Part shown: in pieces, positions 17,013-27,231 of the stretch
Layout of the letters: every line of letters starts with the position of its first letter
How positions within the stretch are numbered: position 1 is the stretch's first letter
Origin: Nostoc foliaceum FACHB-393
GTDB lineage: Bacteria; Cyanobacteriota; Cyanobacteriia; Cyanobacteriales; Nostocaceae
Assembly: GCF_014698505.1 (NCBI RefSeq)
Contig: NZ_JACJTD010000030.1
Coordinates: forward strand, 30,865 to 94,864
Length of the DNA stretch: 64,000 nt
Reading direction: 5' to 3'
Notes under the pieces: model-generated
Seen by the model: only the letters and a program-made list of their open reading frames with translations
What the model was told of the DNA's origin: nothing
Databases searched by the model: none
Made by a program: the position numbers and the translations under genes

Positions 17013-19598
17013 TTATTTTTCTTGAAATGTCCATACTCCTTCATCCCAATCTGAATCTGTTGGGGGTGATTGTAACCAATGCTGACAACGTAGGAGATGC
17101 AACATAGCAGCTTTGTCTTGGTTGTCTGCTGCCAAAACTTTGGCAAACTCAGCTCTAGCAAAGGAAAACTGACGATTTAGGTAATACTCGCGCCCTTTGT
17201 GATAGTGCTCAATCACTTGCAATTTTTCGCTTTCAATAGGATTGGAACGCAAACCCAGTAATTCATATATCGCTACTGGCTCATTTCTGCCTTTGACACG
17301 AATGTAATCTAGCTCCCTAGCCCAAATATGATCTTGGCATGGTTTAAAAGTGTTATGGCTAATAATAATATCGCAACCATACTGTTTACTGACACTTTCT
17401 AATCGAGAGCCAAGATTAACACCATCGCCAATAGCAGTAAATTCCATCCGTTTACTAGAGCCAATATTCCCACTAATCACGGTATCGGAGTTAATGCCAA
17501 TGCCAATCTTGATTCTGGGCTTATCATCTGCGTAGCGACGTTGATTAAATTCGTGCAGACGAACGCGCATTTCTAAAGATGTTTGCACTGCCATCCAAGC
17601 GTGTTCTTCCAAAGGTAGGGGAGAACCAAACACAGCCATGATGGCATCGCCGATATATTTGTCAAGGGTGCCTTTATGTTTAAAGACTGCCTCCACCATT
17701 GATTCAAAATATTCATTGAGCATACTTACCACTTCTTCTGCTTCCAAGTTTTCTGTCAAAGTGGTGTAGCCGCGAATATCGGAAAATAAAATCGAAACTT
17801 CTTTGCGATCGCCTCCTAGTTTAGCATCATCCAATTTCAGCAATTCTTCGGCTAATTCCTGGGTCATGTAACGGTACATCGTACTCTTGAGCCGCTTTTC
17901 ATCACTGATATCTTCCATCACCACCAGCGCCCCACGGACTTGCTCTTGGTCACTAGCATCAGCAATTGTGTTAATGGATAAATTAATACTGTGCTGTTCT
18001 GTACCAGTAGTTAGGAGCGTGCGATCTGGGTAATATTGCTGGCGGCCTTTTAAGTCGGCTGCATGTAAAGCATCCTGATACCACTTACTAAAGTCGCCTT
18101 CTTTGATGCCGATCGCATCAGTAACTAATTTACCTTCTAAACGTTCTTCTGGCTCCAGTCCTAGCAAACGCTTGGCACTTTCATTAGCGGCGATAATTAA
18201 CCCGGCTTTATCAGTAGAAACCACTCCATTGGAAAGACTACGCAGAATGTCCCGTTGCATTTGTTCTTGTTGCTTGACTGTGGCAAACAACTGGGCATTT
18301 TGCAGTGCTACTCCCGCTTGAATATTAAAAGCTTCCATGAACTCTTCATCGTTGCGGTCAAAGCTAGCTTGGAAGCAGTCGGGAGCTTTGGGCCAATCAG
18401 CTGGATTATAAGGTGGAAAATCCCCGGATTTCTTTTTATTTACGAGTTGGGTAACGCCAATCAGTTGTTGATCGGCGTTAAACACTGGCATACAAAGCAA
18501 GCTACAGGTGCGATACCCATTTTGCTGGTCTAATCGTTGGGCTGTCTCTGAGTCAGGATCGTAGTATAAATCAAAGGCAATATTCAGTTTCTTACCAGAA
18601 ACCGCCACTAGACCAGCAAAACCTTTACCTACGGGGACTCGCAACTCCTTGGTTGAACCATCATCCTGGGTGATTTTCGTCCATAATTCATGGCGATCGC
18701 GGTCTATTAACCATAGTGTACTGCGATCGGCATTCATCAGTTCCTTGGCTTCATCCATCACCCGCTTGAGGGTGTCTTCTAAGTCGAGACTGCTTTGAGA
18801 GAGGGACTTGATCGCCTTCATCAGCGCCGCCACTGCTCTTTGTTTTTGGGTGGCTACATAAAAAGAGCGCGAGGATTCTAAAATTAGGCGAATCGAAGGG
18901 GCAAATTCTTGAAATAATTGTTCGTCAGCACAGATAAAACCTTTGGTATCAATGCGCTCTGCAAGTGAAGCATCGGGATTATTCCCAGATTTTAATTTAT
19001 TCAGTAATTGTACTACTGCAACTAATTGCCCATGTTCATTTAACAACGGCAAAGCCAGCATAGTGTAGGTGCGATAGCCAGTTCTTTTTTCTTGTTCTTG
19101 GGCAAAATGCGATCGCGGGTCACTATAAAAATCAAAGGGAATATTAATAACTTGCTTGAAGGTAGCAACTTCCCCAGCAATGCCTTTATCGGCGGGGATG
19201 CGAATTTCTAAAGAGCGATCGCCCTCACCCTCAGCCAGAATTGACCAGAGTTCTTGTTTTTCTTCATCCAATAAAAATATTGTCGTCCGGTCTGCTCCCA
19301 GTAATTCCCCGGTTTTTAAGGTAATCGAATGCAACATTTCTTGCAGAAGAGTTTCAAACCCCTGAGAATCCAGCATTGATAGGGTTTGATGGACAATCTG
19401 TAATTTTTGCTCGACATCCTTAACGACCTGTTTAAAAGTATCTTGAGTCAGGGGAGCAAGAAACGTAGAAAAAGTTCCTTGTCTTGTGGCAAGAGCACCC
19501 ACAGGAGCAGAATTTGCTTGTAATTCGCGGTTTTCTTGGTTGTGAACACCAATAATCAAATCGGCGGTCTCCCCACAACTTCCTTGATACACTGACAT
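17013..19598 (-). CDS. cyaB1: Adenylate cyclase, GAF-GAF-PAS-class III type (CyaB1-like)
   Basis: An 861-residue soluble cyclase making cAMP from ATP. Domains: GAF-A about 80-240, GAF-B about 270-435, PAS about 450-570, class III catalytic domain about 595-750, and a TPR-like C-terminus (795-845). Both GAF domains show the N-K...F-x3-D-E pattern of cyclic-nucleotide-binding GAFs (NK200-201 with F221/DE; NK387-388 with F413/DE). Catalytic features: metal Asp607 (FSDIRGYT) and Asp651 (YIGDAIMAVFG), purine-specifying Lys647 and Thr721, and transition-state Asn728 and Arg732. Length and numbering agree with Anabaena CyaB1 (859 residues, from memory), where cAMP activates through a GAF domain. CyaB2 is the alternative. 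Confidence 0.93.
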   Translation of the reverse strand: MSVYQGSCGETADLIIGVHNQENRELQANSAPVGALATRQGTFSTFLAPLTQDTFKQVVKDVEQKLQIVHQTLSMLDSQGFETLLQEMLHSITLKTGELLGADRTTIFLLDEEKQELWSILAEGEGDRSLEIRIPADKGIAGEVATFKQVINIPFDFYSDPRSHFAQEQEKRTGYRTYTMLALPLLNEHGQLVAVVQLLNKLKSGNNPDASLAERIDTKGFICADEQLFQEFAPSIRLILESSRSFYVATQKQRAVAALMKAIKSLSQSSLDLEDTLKRVMDEAKELMNADRSTLWLIDRDRHELWTKITQDDGSTKELRVPVGKGFAGLVAVSGKKLNIAFDLYYDPDSETAQRLDQQNGYRTCSLLCMPVFNADQQLIGVTQLVNKKKSGDFPPYNPADWPKAPDCFQASFDRNDEEFMEAFNIQAGVALQNAQLFATVKQQEQMQRDILRSLSNGVVSTDKAGLIIAANESAKRLLGLEPEERLEGKLVTDAIGIKEGDFSKWYQDALHAADLKGRQQYYPDRTLLTTGTEQHSINLSINTIADASDQEQVRGALVVMEDISDEKRLKSTMYRYMTQELAEELLKLDDAKLGGDRKEVSILFSDIRGYTTLTENLEAEEVVSMLNEYFESMVEAVFKHKGTLDKYIGDAIMAVFGSPLPLEEHAWMAVQTSLEMRVRLHEFNQRRYADDKPRIKIGIGINSDTVISGNIGSSKRMEFTAIGDGVNLGSRLESVSKQYGCDIIISHNTFKPCQDHIWARELDYIRVKGRNEPVAIYELLGLRSNPIESEKLQVIEHYHKGREYYLNRQFSFARAEFAKVLAADNQDKAAMLHLLRCQHWLQSPPTDSDWDEGVWTFQEK

Positions 19599-19956
19599 AA
19601 CCGGTATTTTATATAGCAGGATGAGATTTTAGATTTAACAATGAAATTAAATTTATGTAAGTGGTGCTAAAAGCAACATATTTATCCATAGTTTAATCGC
19701 TTGTTTAGCTAGCGTCATCCTGTGCAGGAAGGTGGAAGTCAATTACCTATGCCCAAAGTGCAAATACAGTCATACTCAGAACGCTCGCGGACTCGCTACC
19801 GCTTTAAGCTCATCCCACCCTTAAAAGGAGATGTCACGTTGGCTGATGACTGATGACGGTTGACAGTTATCAGTCAACAGTAGTTATCGGCGGCAGGGCG
19901 GCTATCCCGGACACTTGTGTTGAGCGCAGTCGAAACACCCCAAAAAGCAAGTGGGC
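19599..19956. other. Intergenic stretch between two large minus-strand genes
   Basis: About 360 bases. It holds the cyclase promoter at its left and the repeat copy B at its right. A short extra repeat (GTGTTGAGCGCAGTCGAAAC) is embedded in copy B. No gene is seen. Confidence 0.5.
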
Positions 19957-19970
19957 TTACCGCCGCCTTG
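19806..19970 (+). repeat. Two-hairpin dispersed repeat, copy B
   Basis: Left part AAGCTCATCCCACCCTTAAA with a weaker stem (19814-19833), core GGGCGGCTATCCCGGACAC at 19896-19914, and right hairpin GTGGGCTTACCGC at 19951-19963. Its right edge runs into the 3' end of the 2364-residue kinase gene and supplies that gene's stop codon. Confidence 0.75.
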
Positions 19971-22900
19971 GTAATAAGTCTAATAACGCGATCGCCTTTA
20001 TCAATTCCTCTGGATCTACAGGCTTGGAAATATGCTGTTGAAATCCGACAGCGATCGCTTGCTGATAATCCATCTCGCCAGCATAGGCAGTTAAGGCGAT
20101 CGCTGGAATTGTCCCGCCTTGCTCTGGTTCCAAACTCCTCACCTGTCGCATCAGCATGTAACCATCCATTTCTGGCATCCCGATATCGCTGATGATCAAA
20201 CTTGGCTGGGATTGACTCAGTGCAGTTAAAGCTTCGATGGCTGAGGCTACGGCGGTTACAGTTGCGCCATATTGCTCCAACATGAAAGGCAAAAACTCTC
20301 GCATATCTGCGTCATCATCCACCACGAGAATCTCTAAGCCAGACAAGGGTGAAGGCTGATCTTCCACAAATGAGGAATTATCTTTTGCATCTTTGATTTT
20401 TTTACTTTCATCCTGTAAGCATGGAAGTTTGACAGTGAAAGTTGCTCCTTGATCTTCGCCCAGGCTTTCTGCTTGAACAGCCCCCCCGTGAAGTTCTACA
20501 AGATGCCGGACGATCGCTAATCCTAACCCTAAACCGCCAAATTTTCGAGTTGTGGCACCATCTGCTTGACGGAAATAATCAAAGACATAAGGTAAGAATT
20601 CAGGTGCAATCCCTTTTCCTGTATCAGTTACACGAATTTGTACCTGTGAGCCAACTTGCTCTAATTTGATTTTTACCAGTCCTCCGGTAGGAGTAAATTT
20701 AATGGCATTGGAAAGGATATTCCAAAAGACTTGTTGCAATCGATTGGTATCACCTAGAACTTGCCCGACACCAGATTCAAGAATTGTCTGAATCTGGATA
20801 GACTTAGCCTCCGCCGATAAACGCACTGTCTCCATTGCAGATCGAATAGTTAATGCTAAATCAACAGAGCCAAAGTTGAGGTTAAGTTTACCCTGAAGGA
20901 TGCGGGAGACATCAAGCAAATCTTCAATCAATTGGGTTTGTAACTTGGCGTTGCGCTCAATGGTTTCGAGGGCGCGATCGCTTGTTGCTTGATCAAGCTT
21001 GCGGGTTCGCATCAGTTTTGTCCAACCCAGAATTGGGTTAAGCGGTGTTCTCAGTTCATGGGACAGCACGGCTAGAAATTCATCTTTGATGCGGTTTGCT
21101 GATTCAGCAGCGCTTCGTGCCCTTCGTTCGGCTTCGTAGAGATGGGCACGAGCGATCGCTTGGGCGCATTGTTGAGCAAGAGCCAAGATAAACCCTTGAT
21201 CTTCCTCACTCAATTGTTGAGGCTGGGCAAATCCCAAAGTTATACCTCCAACTGCCCAACCTTCTACCATCAACGGAATAGAAATCCAGGCATTAAAATC
21301 ATATTGGGCGTAAATTTCTGCTAAATGCGGGTAACGAGCTACGCGATTTTCTGTTGGTTCAGCCCAAACAGGTTGCCCAGTCCGCACAGCTTCTGCTAAA
21401 GGAGAGGGTGAATTGATGGCAAAATTACGCCAAGTATCGACCAAATCTTGGTTATAGCCAACCGCACGCACAATTTCCAGTTCAGTTTTACTTTCATTCA
21501 CTAAGGCAACGAGGGCAGAATTGGCCCCTAAGGCAGCCATGCTCTGTTCTACAATCACTTCAGATACTTGGGCTGGTGTCAGTGATTCTGAAAGGGCAGC
21601 AGTGATGGATTGGAGACGGGCAATGCGCTCTAATGCCTGTTCTGCTGTTCTTTGTGCTTGCTGCGCTTCTTGGTAAAGGCGGGCATTATCGATGGCGATC
21701 GCAGCTCGATGGGCAACATCTTCCGCTAATGACAAGTCAGCCGTGCTGTAACGACGTTCTGATTCAGCAGTAATAAACGAAATGGCACCAAAAATCCGTT
21801 CGCGTGCCATTAAGGGCAAAATCATACAGGATTTTAAACCAAGTTCACGCACAATCCTTAGATGTTCTGCATGAGGGATGCTTTCTACTAAAGCTGCATC
21901 TGGAATTTCAGTTACCATTTCAGCAATTCCTGTACGCAGCACTTTAGGTACACCTTGAGGTTCATCCAACTTTCTAGGATAACGCTGATGAAGTTCCCAA
22001 CCGAGTTTAACTTTCTCTGGATCTCGGTGGGCAACTGCTACCCGATTAATTGATTGGTTATGTTGCAGCAGATCAACGCTGCACCAATCGGCGAAGTAAG
22101 GCACAACTAGGTTAGCCACAGTTGCTAGCGTGCTTTCGTAATCTAGAGAAGAGGCTAGTGTTGCGCTGACTTGAGCTAAAAACGCTGCTCGTTGCTGATC
22201 GGCTTCTGCTTCTAGACGGGCGGTTTGCTCTTGAATCAGTTGGATACGTTCGACTTCAGATTGTTTGCGATCTGTAATATCAAGCACAACACCACTCATG
22301 TGTGTAGCTTTACCTGCTTCGTTAAAAAAGGCTTTTCCTCGACAAGCTGCATAGTGGATACTGCCGTCATCTAGAATAATTCGATATTCTAAGTCATGCT
22401 CCACGCCTTCGTTAATCGCTCGACTCAACGATTGAGCCAGCAATCCTCGATCATCTGGATGCAGACGAGCTAAAATTGCTTCGGATGTGCCAGCAAAAGC
22501 TTCAGGTGTTAACCCAAATAGTTGATAAATTTGCTCATCCCAGTCAAAGCGATCGTTGGCAATATCCCAACTCCAAACACCAATTTGAGCAGATTTTAAC
22601 GCCAGATTGAGTTGTGCTTGGCTGTCTTCTAGACCTTGATAAAGACGAGCATTTTCTAGAGAAATGGCAATTTGAACTGTCAAAATTTCCAGTACAGAAA
22701 GTTTTTCTTGTGTAAAGGCGCTGGAGATAAGATTGTTTTCTAAATATAAAATACCCAGTAATTTCGATTGACGGGCGATCGGCAAACAAAGTACAGATTT
22801 AGGTTGCTTTTGAATTACATACTCGTCTTTTGAAAACAGATTTTGCTCAGTGGCATTTTGCAAAATCACTGTTTCTTGAGTTCGCTGAACATAATTCAGG

Positions 22901-25900
22901 ATTGATTGAGGAATAACTTGTGAAATTTCGCCCTCTAATACAGGTCGAGAAACATTGAGCTTTTCTGCTTGGGGATTAACCTTAGCTTCTACTTCGATCA
23001 CCAGATTTTGCTCGTGTTCAAGCAACAAATAACCGATTTCTGCTCCTGCTTGCTCGATGACAATTTGCATTAATGTCTTCAACAACCGCGAAAGAACAAT
23101 TTCACTAGATATGGTTTGAGAGGCTTTAACTACTGATAAAAAGTCTAAATGCTCACCTGTAGTGATAAACGTTCCGTTAGAGACAAGTTGTTGTTGTGGA
23201 AATAGCTGAGGATAGGATTCTTCGAGGTGCTTGACTTTAGCAGATGCCTCCCAGCGTATATAGGCGTTTTTAGCTTCTTGCAAGTAGGTTTTGGCAATTA
23301 ATTCAAACTTCCGCTCTGAATAAAACTTAGCGCCTAGCTCATTAGCCAAAGCTTCATATTGTACAAATCCCTGATCACGGGCTGAAGCGATCGATTGCTC
23401 ATACAAGCGCATTGCATCCAAGTCCCTACCTTGAATTCGAGCTATTTCAGCAGCTACTAATTGAGATTTGTGTAAAAAGTTAGCATGACAGTGACTTGCC
23501 CAGTATTGCAATTGCTGCTGATGGGATTCTAGGGTTTGCAAAAACTGTTCTTGTTCTTGACAAGAGACTGTCGAATAAAGAGTTGTTAGAGTCAGTGAGT
23601 AATATAAAATATAATCTGTTTCAATTGGTAGTGCTAATGTTTTAACTGGAAATATTGATAATTTTAAGGCATATTTTAGTGCCTCTGTATATTGTCCGTA
23701 GGTAAAAAAGATAATTAATTTGATAATATTATAAAAAATAATTCCACTGACAAAGCCTGCATCGGTAATTACAGATAATGCGCGTGATTCATCAAATTCA
23801 TCATTATTTAGAGTCAGGTTTTGGTGAGTGAGTCCGCGCAGATTCATCAGTAGCATCTGCTGTAGTCTGATTGTCTGATAAACAGCCTCATGTTTAGACT
23901 GGCGGGCAAAGGCAGTATATTTTTCTAGAGATTTGTATGTCTCTGCAAGTGGAGAACCTAACTGGATAATTTGCCATGAGCCTTGATAGCCGTTGTAATT
24001 CGCCATCGTGACATCACCTACTTCTACACAGCCGATAAATCCCTGCTCTAAAAAGGGAATATCAGTAGCAATATGGTTACGCCAAACGTTGATATGACTT
24101 CCATGAATATGCAGAACAACTCCTCTAAGTTTCAAGTCATGCAACTTTTCATTCAATTGAATTGTCATCTCAGAAAATGCGTAGCCTGTGGGAATATCAT
24201 GGAAGATGGAAACTAACAACATAGCGTACATGCTGTAAGCAAAACAGGAATCTTCCGTATTACCAAACTTGAGTGAATAGTTAACTGCTTTAAGTACGAC
24301 TAAGGGAAAGAGATGAGGTCTACCGAGATAAGTAGGTGGGCCTAAAGTAGTCAACAGACTAATAACTGTTTTAATATTGGGGTCTTGGATTATTAAAGCA
24401 TTAATTAAATCGGATATTTGTCTATTACCTAGGTTGGTTAATACCTGGTTTTTTTCAATTGCGATCGCAGCTTGCACTTGCTCATGTGTATCAGGGAATA
24501 TCACCCCAAAAAGTTTTAAAGCTTCTAATCCCAGTGTCAGCGCTTCTTCATATCTACCTGCAACTTGGTAGAGTCTGATTTGCAGCATATAAATATTAGA
24601 TTTATCCACATGAGAAGCAGCTTTATTAAATAGTATTTCAAATGTTTTTTCTGCTTGTTCTAAATTTCCTGTTAAAAATTCACACTCAGCTAGTTCTCTG
24701 AATAAAGTAAATGTTTGTTCATATTGTTCAATCCAGTTATTCTCAGTTAAAAGATTCATAGCTACGCTCAAAAATCTTTTAGCAGGAGTATAGGCTGTAG
24801 ATGCTTTTGCCTTCTTACCAGCGATTAAATTCAATCGTAGCAATTCATCTTTTTCTGTCTTTTCAACAATTAGCTCTACAGCGAGATTAAGTTGATTGAC
24901 TAAATCAAAAATTTGCTCGTTAACTTGTTCATGACTAGCATTCTTTAGCAAAAGCTGCCCAATCTTCAGGTGAACAGCCGACTTTGATTCATCGGCAATT
25001 AATGCATAAGCAGCTTGTTGAACTCTGTCATGGTAAAAACGATAGCTTTTCTGATTAGTTTCATCTGACTCAATAGAGATAATTAATCCTCTTAAAATTG
25101 CATCAACAAGTGCATTTGCCGTTTCTTCAATAGATTGTTCACCAACAATTGCTAAAACTTCTAAATCAAAGCGATTACCAATACAGGAGGATAACTTCAG
25201 CACCTGTTGAGTTGCTAATGGCAGTTTTTGCATCTGCACAATCATCAAACTGACAATATTATCTGTAATACCTTGGGCTTCAATCTGAGCTAGATCCCAT
25301 TGCCAAACACGATGTTGGCGATCAAAATTCAGCAGATTCTCTTGATGCAGTGTTTTCAGAAACTCATTGACAAAAAAAGGATTACCGTCAGTTTTTTGGA
25401 TAATCAATTGAGCAAGAGGTTCTACTTGTTCTACTGAACTATGCAAGGTATCAGCAATCAACTGATTTACATAAACAATATTCAAGGGAGTAAGAAGAAT
25501 ATCGGTTGTTCTTGCTCCATATAGGCAAACCTTCTCCATCATCAAACTAAAGGGATGCACAACATCTACTTCATTATCTCGATAGGCCAAAATAAAGCAG
25601 AGATATTGGATACTAGACCCAGTAATGACAGTTTGAATTAAATTCAAAGTAGCACTATCTGCCCACTGCATATCATCTAAAAATACAGTGAGTGGATGCT
25701 CTTTTTGAGCAAAGATACTGATAAAATTCTCAAACACCAAATTGAATCTATTTTGAGATTCAGCAGGCCCCAGCTCTGGTATAGGAGGTTGTTCTCCAAC
25801 GATTAATTCAACTTCTGGAATTACATCTGTGATTAATCTACCATTATTCCCTAATGCTGTTTGTATTCGCTTTTTCCAAGAGGTAAGTTGATCTTCAGGC

Positions 25901-27051
25901 TGCGTTAAAATTTGTCTAACAAGTGTTTTAAAAGCTTGAACAATAGTGGAATAAGGAATATCTCGTTTGTACTGATCAAACTTACCAGAGATAAAAACGC
26001 CGCGTTCTCTTATAATAGGCTTGTGAATCTCCTTCACTAGAGAAGATTTACCAACACCAGCATAGCCAGAGACGAACACAAGTTCTGGTTTACCTTGGTG
26101 AACAACTCGCTCAAATGCTTGTAAAAGCTTTGCAATCTCTTGTTCTCGTCCATACAGTTTTTGGGGAATTTGAAAGCGCTCTGAGATATCTTGCTCACCC
26201 AAAACAAAGGATTGGATTTCTCCGGTTGTCTCCAATTGCTTTAAGCACCGTTCCAGATCAAATTGCAAACCTAAAGCGCTCTGATACCTCTGTTCTGCAA
26301 CCTTTGACAGCAATTTTATGATGATGTCACAAAGCATTTGAGGAATATCAGAGTTTAGCTTTTTCGGGGATGGCGGAGATTTGGCGATATGGCAATGTAC
26401 CCACTCTAAGGGGTCTTTGCCTTGAAATGGTAGCTGACCTGTGAGCATCTCATAAAAGGTGACTCCCAGCGAATACAAATCGCTGCGATGGTCAATTCCT
26501 CGATTCATCCGCCCGCTTTGCTCAGGTGATAAATAAGGTAAACTGCCTTCAATGCGACTGGAACTGCTAACTATTTGTTGCTCATATGGAATGAAGGCAG
26601 CAATTCCAAAATCGGCGATTTTGACCTGACTGGTTTCGAGGTTAACTAAGATATTTTGCGGCTTAATATCCTTGTGAACAATATGATGAGTGTGAATTTG
26701 TGCAAGTTTGCTGGTGATTTCAATAGCAATTTTTAGGAACGAAACAGGTTCTTGAAATTGGTCTAGCAGCTGGTCGAGCGATCGCGCCTCAAAATCCTCC
26801 ATAATTAAATAAGGAATTCCCTGGTACATCTCTAAGGCGTAGGCTTTGACTGCGGCTGTGGTATTTAACCTTTGAGCGATCGCATACTCATGTTTGAGTT
26901 GTTCAATATTATTGGGTGTACACTCTTCTGGACGTAGGCTTTTGATAATTACCGGACACTGACCTTTAACTTTGATTCCACGGTATATGACTGCTTTTAC
27001 CCCTGCTTTTAACAAAGTGACAATTTTAAATCCGGGTAATGCAATCATCAT
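19957..27051 (-). CDS. Giant hybrid Ser/Thr kinase-AAA-GAF-PAS-His kinase-receiver
   Basis: A 2364-residue signalling protein. Order: Ser/Thr kinase domain 1-275 (Lys37, catalytic HKD 126-128, DFG 147-149; the Gly loop is degenerate, KAGVKAVIYRG), AAA ATPase with Walker A GYAGVGKSS at 329-337, a long helical TPR-like region, a GAF, a PAS (HPDDRG and ITDRK), two further GAFs, a HisKA with His1998 (LSHELRTPL), an ATPase domain (NAIKFT, DTGKGI, GLGLGLA), and a C-terminal receiver with Asp2289 (ISDIGMPEMDGY). This is the cyanobacterial Hstk-type architecture; Hstk proteins in Anabaena affect heterocysts and nitrogen or iron responses. Start ATG at 27051 with a second Met next. The last three codons and the stop come from a repeat. 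The signal is unknown. Confidence 0.93.
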   Translation of the reverse strand: MMIALPGFKIVTLLKAGVKAVIYRGIKVKGQCPVIIKSLRPEECTPNNIEQLKHEYAIAQRLNTTAAVKAYALEMYQGIPYLIMEDFEARSLDQLLDQFQEPVSFLKIAIEITSKLAQIHTHHIVHKDIKPQNILVNLETSQVKIADFGIAAFIPYEQQIVSSSSRIEGSLPYLSPEQSGRMNRGIDHRSDLYSLGVTFYEMLTGQLPFQGKDPLEWVHCHIAKSPPSPKKLNSDIPQMLCDIIIKLLSKVAEQRYQSALGLQFDLERCLKQLETTGEIQSFVLGEQDISERFQIPQKLYGREQEIAKLLQAFERVVHQGKPELVFVSGYAGVGKSSLVKEIHKPIIRERGVFISGKFDQYKRDIPYSTIVQAFKTLVRQILTQPEDQLTSWKKRIQTALGNNGRLITDVIPEVELIVGEQPPIPELGPAESQNRFNLVFENFISIFAQKEHPLTVFLDDMQWADSATLNLIQTVITGSSIQYLCFILAYRDNEVDVVHPFSLMMEKVCLYGARTTDILLTPLNIVYVNQLIADTLHSSVEQVEPLAQLIIQKTDGNPFFVNEFLKTLHQENLLNFDRQHRVWQWDLAQIEAQGITDNIVSLMIVQMQKLPLATQQVLKLSSCIGNRFDLEVLAIVGEQSIEETANALVDAILRGLIISIESDETNQKSYRFYHDRVQQAAYALIADESKSAVHLKIGQLLLKNASHEQVNEQIFDLVNQLNLAVELIVEKTEKDELLRLNLIAGKKAKASTAYTPAKRFLSVAMNLLTENNWIEQYEQTFTLFRELAECEFLTGNLEQAEKTFEILFNKAASHVDKSNIYMLQIRLYQVAGRYEEALTLGLEALKLFGVIFPDTHEQVQAAIAIEKNQVLTNLGNRQISDLINALIIQDPNIKTVISLLTTLGPPTYLGRPHLFPLVVLKAVNYSLKFGNTEDSCFAYSMYAMLLVSIFHDIPTGYAFSEMTIQLNEKLHDLKLRGVVLHIHGSHINVWRNHIATDIPFLEQGFIGCVEVGDVTMANYNGYQGSWQIIQLGSPLAETYKSLEKYTAFARQSKHEAVYQTIRLQQMLLMNLRGLTHQNLTLNNDEFDESRALSVITDAGFVSGIIFYNIIKLIIFFTYGQYTEALKYALKLSIFPVKTLALPIETDYILYYSLTLTTLYSTVSCQEQEQFLQTLESHQQQLQYWASHCHANFLHKSQLVAAEIARIQGRDLDAMRLYEQSIASARDQGFVQYEALANELGAKFYSERKFELIAKTYLQEAKNAYIRWEASAKVKHLEESYPQLFPQQQLVSNGTFITTGEHLDFLSVVKASQTISSEIVLSRLLKTLMQIVIEQAGAEIGYLLLEHEQNLVIEVEAKVNPQAEKLNVSRPVLEGEISQVIPQSILNYVQRTQETVILQNATEQNLFSKDEYVIQKQPKSVLCLPIARQSKLLGILYLENNLISSAFTQEKLSVLEILTVQIAISLENARLYQGLEDSQAQLNLALKSAQIGVWSWDIANDRFDWDEQIYQLFGLTPEAFAGTSEAILARLHPDDRGLLAQSLSRAINEGVEHDLEYRIILDDGSIHYAACRGKAFFNEAGKATHMSGVVLDITDRKQSEVERIQLIQEQTARLEAEADQQRAAFLAQVSATLASSLDYESTLATVANLVVPYFADWCSVDLLQHNQSINRVAVAHRDPEKVKLGWELHQRYPRKLDEPQGVPKVLRTGIAEMVTEIPDAALVESIPHAEHLRIVRELGLKSCMILPLMARERIFGAISFITAESERRYSTADLSLAEDVAHRAAIAIDNARLYQEAQQAQRTAEQALERIARLQSITAALSESLTPAQVSEVIVEQSMAALGANSALVALVNESKTELEIVRAVGYNQDLVDTWRNFAINSPSPLAEAVRTGQPVWAEPTENRVARYPHLAEIYAQYDFNAWISIPLMVEGWAVGGITLGFAQPQQLSEEDQGFILALAQQCAQAIARAHLYEAERRARSAAESANRIKDEFLAVLSHELRTPLNPILGWTKLMRTRKLDQATSDRALETIERNAKLQTQLIEDLLDVSRILQGKLNLNFGSVDLALTIRSAMETVRLSAEAKSIQIQTILESGVGQVLGDTNRLQQVFWNILSNAIKFTPTGGLVKIKLEQVGSQVQIRVTDTGKGIAPEFLPYVFDYFRQADGATTRKFGGLGLGLAIVRHLVELHGGAVQAESLGEDQGATFTVKLPCLQDESKKIKDAKDNSSFVEDQPSPLSGLEILVVDDDADMREFLPFMLEQYGATVTAVASAIEALTALSQSQPSLIISDIGMPEMDGYMLMRQVRSLEPEQGGTIPAIALTAYAGEMDYQQAIAVGFQQHISKPVDPEELIKAIALLDLLPRRR

Positions 27052-27231
27052 GCCAAATACTCCAGCAGTGTTTCTTTAGGGATAATCCGAGATCAATTGT
27101 ATTTTAGATACATTTCCTTGGGCAGATGAAATTTAGATGATATCAGTTTCGAATAATCACTTCTGCTGACTCACAAACCAAAAATAAGCTAAAATTCAAG
27201 CAGAGTAAGCATTTCCCGCTCAAAAACTCCC

